Source of the DNA: Holosporaceae bacterium
GTDB lineage: Bacteria > Pseudomonadota > Alphaproteobacteria > UBA3830
Assembly: GCA_031284345.1 (NCBI GenBank)
Contig: JAITAC010000117.1
Coordinates: 1 to 5,610, forward strand
Direction of reading: 5' to 3'
DNA: 5,610 nucleotides
Positions within the stretch are counted from its first letter, which is position 1, and each line of letters opens with the position of its first letter. Below the pieces are notes generated by a model that was not told the DNA's origin, did no database searches, and was given only the letters and a program-made list of their open reading frames with translations. Position numbers and translations under genes: made by a program. Shown here piece by piece: positions 4,687 to 5,610 of this stretch.

Positions 4687-5539
4687 TCTTGTCCTCGTTT
4701 TCGTTTAGAAAATAATTGATAAAATACACTTGCCCCTTGCCGGTGACTTTAGTTATTTTGGAAATAGTAATACATCCGTCACTGTGGATAATGGCCATTT
4801 CTTTCACCTTGAACAAACCGAGTTCCATGGCTTTTTGAGTCGGCATATTGTAGTCGCTACCATTTCTTTTTATGAGAAATCCACATTGCCGAAGCAGTTT
4901 AAAAAGACGATTTTGGCCAATTTCAATGCCGTTACTTTTGAGAATTTTTGCCAACTCTCCAATCAGAATATTTCCATCCGATGCCAAAACTGCATCAGCG
5001 AATAAAATCTTAGGTTTGTTAATTTCGATCTGTAGCCGAAGATCACGACAATGAATTTGCAATTGTTCCTTTGCCGATCGTTCTTCCTTAATGGCCGTAA
5101 TAAGACTGATCCAGGCGTCCGGATTATTCATGATATCTTCAATTTTATAAGCAGTGATGTATGCTCCGTGTTTCCGGATTTGCGGTAGCACCTCATGAGT
5201 GACCCAGCGTTTAAATTGCCTAAGTTTCTCTTCCCTTTCTGCAATATATTTTTTATTTATACCTCGAGCTTTTGCAGGTCGCATGACAAAAAGTAGCGAG
5301 TATAATCCTGATTCATTTACAATAGCGCACTGCTGCATTCCGCGAGGGGGAGTCATTTGCGTATACCCCTTTTCATCTTCATCAAGAACCTGCATTGCGC
5401 GGTTTCTATTTGCTTCACCAAATACATTACATATATCTTTGGCTACAAACCAAATTTCATCATTTTTTTGGATAGCTCGCACTTCTCTTGCATTATACAA
5501 AAACGTCTGCAGCTCGCTTGCTATGTTGATACTAGGCAT
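4673..5539 (-). CDS. BRO-N / KilAC phage antirepressor-type protein
   Basis: A 288-residue DNA-binding protein of the phage antirepressor class. The BRO-N domain covers about 10-127: IWFVAKDICNVFG (29-41), LDEDEKGYTQM (52-62), IVNESGLYSLLF (73-84) and FKRWVTHEVLPQIRKHGAY (109-127). A short coiled linker with many charged residues follows (145-172), then a KilAC/ANT domain (174-280): KPKILFADAVLASDGNILIG, LAKILKSNG, RLFKLLRQCGFLIK and the closing TGKGQVYFINYF. Between LYSLLF and FKRWV an extra charged stretch of about 14 residues (91-104, GINKKYIAEREEKL) is seen, as in a subset of the family. Proteins of this type counter repressors or bind host/phage DNA; which applies here is unknown. The ATG at 5539 has AGAGGA about eight bases upstream. 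It overlaps the previous frame's stop and contains the start of the 40-codon gene. Confidence 0.93.
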   Translation of the reverse strand: MPSINIASELQTFLYNAREVRAIQKNDEIWFVAKDICNVFGEANRNRAMQVLDEDEKGYTQMTPPRGMQQCAIVNESGLYSLLFVMRPAKARGINKKYIAEREEKLRQFKRWVTHEVLPQIRKHGAYITAYKIEDIMNNPDAWISLITAIKEERSAKEQLQIHCRDLRLQIEINKPKILFADAVLASDGNILIGELAKILKSNGIEIGQNRLFKLLRQCGFLIKRNGSDYNMPTQKAMELGLFKVKEMAIIHSDGCITISKITKVTGKGQVYFINYFLNENEDKNVAS

Positions 5540-5610
5540 CGTTTTGTTCCTCTTTGCGGTTTTCTTGATTTGCTATATCTCGCTCACTAACTGCTTGAGA
5601 TTTTTTTATA
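5532..5610 (-). CDS. Partial C-terminal end of an upstream gene
   Basis: One minus-strand frame is open from the right edge to a TAG at 5534-5532, and encodes a very hydrophilic tail (IKKSQAVSERDIANQENRKE, then EQNDA). Its stop overlaps the BRO/KilAC start by eight bases (ATGCCTAG), the same geometry as the 40-codon gene with the primase start, and the AGAGGA ribosome site for BRO lies inside it. The two other frames meet stops at once. This supports a real gene coming in from the right, but only about 25 residues are visible and the function cannot be named. Confidence 0.5.
   Translation of the reverse strand, partial: IKKSQAVSERDIANQENRKEEQNDA

Noticed and set aside
5441..5449. Inverted iteron word GGCTACAAA inside the BRO gene, and TGTAGCC at 5031-5037
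   Set aside because: The first encodes part of the conserved WFVAKD motif of BRO-N and the second lies in the linker; both are isolated, so coding chance explains them.

Overview
The window looks like one end of an integrative mobile element (prophage or phage-satellite type) in a bacterium, probably Gram-negative. Evidence for this is a 3' fragment of a tRNA-Glu gene acting as an attachment core (460-503), two small excisionase-like DNA-binding proteins next to it, a large primase-helicase of the Toprim + DUF927 type, and a BRO-N/KilAC antirepressor-type protein. The tRNA fragment resembles proteobacterial-type tRNA-Glu, but the sequence does not fix the host genus. No integrase, capsid or packaging gene is present; if they exist they lie outside the window.

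Layout, left to right. 1-89: start of a minus-strand gene for an exported protein, running off the left edge. 90-459: about 370 bases with no gene, but with short repeated words shared with the tRNA core. 460-503: tRNA-Glu 3' half. 504-624: non-coding, with a tandem TAGCCCCACT repeat and clustered TTGTAA half-sites, probably the recombinase/excisionase arm. 625-1318: three overlapping minus-strand small genes joined by ATGA stop/start overlaps (75, 92 and 64 codons); the first two are paralogous winged-helix excisionase-like proteins. 1319-1763: AT-rich, repeat-rich segment with TGTAGCC iterons and two near-identical 29-bp repeats 120 bp apart, a candidate replication origin (an ORF reading through it is doubtful). 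1764-4571: primase-helicase. 4564-4686: a 40-codon gene overlapping both neighbours. 4673-5539: BRO-N/KilAC protein. 5532-5610: tail of one more upstream gene.

From about 625 rightwards all genes lie on the minus strand and most overlap or nearly touch, so they probably form one leftward transcript: regulator, then replication protein, then origin, then excisionase-like genes beside the attachment site. The inferred logic is a self-replicating integrative element: the BRO/KilAC protein modulates gene expression, the Toprim-DUF927 protein primes and unwinds at the nearby iterons, and the Xis-like pair directs excision at the tRNA-derived core. The polarity of the tRNA fragment does not fit a simple left boundary of an element lying to the right. 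It suggests a tandem junction, a circular (attP) form, or an older tRNA remnant reused as a site.
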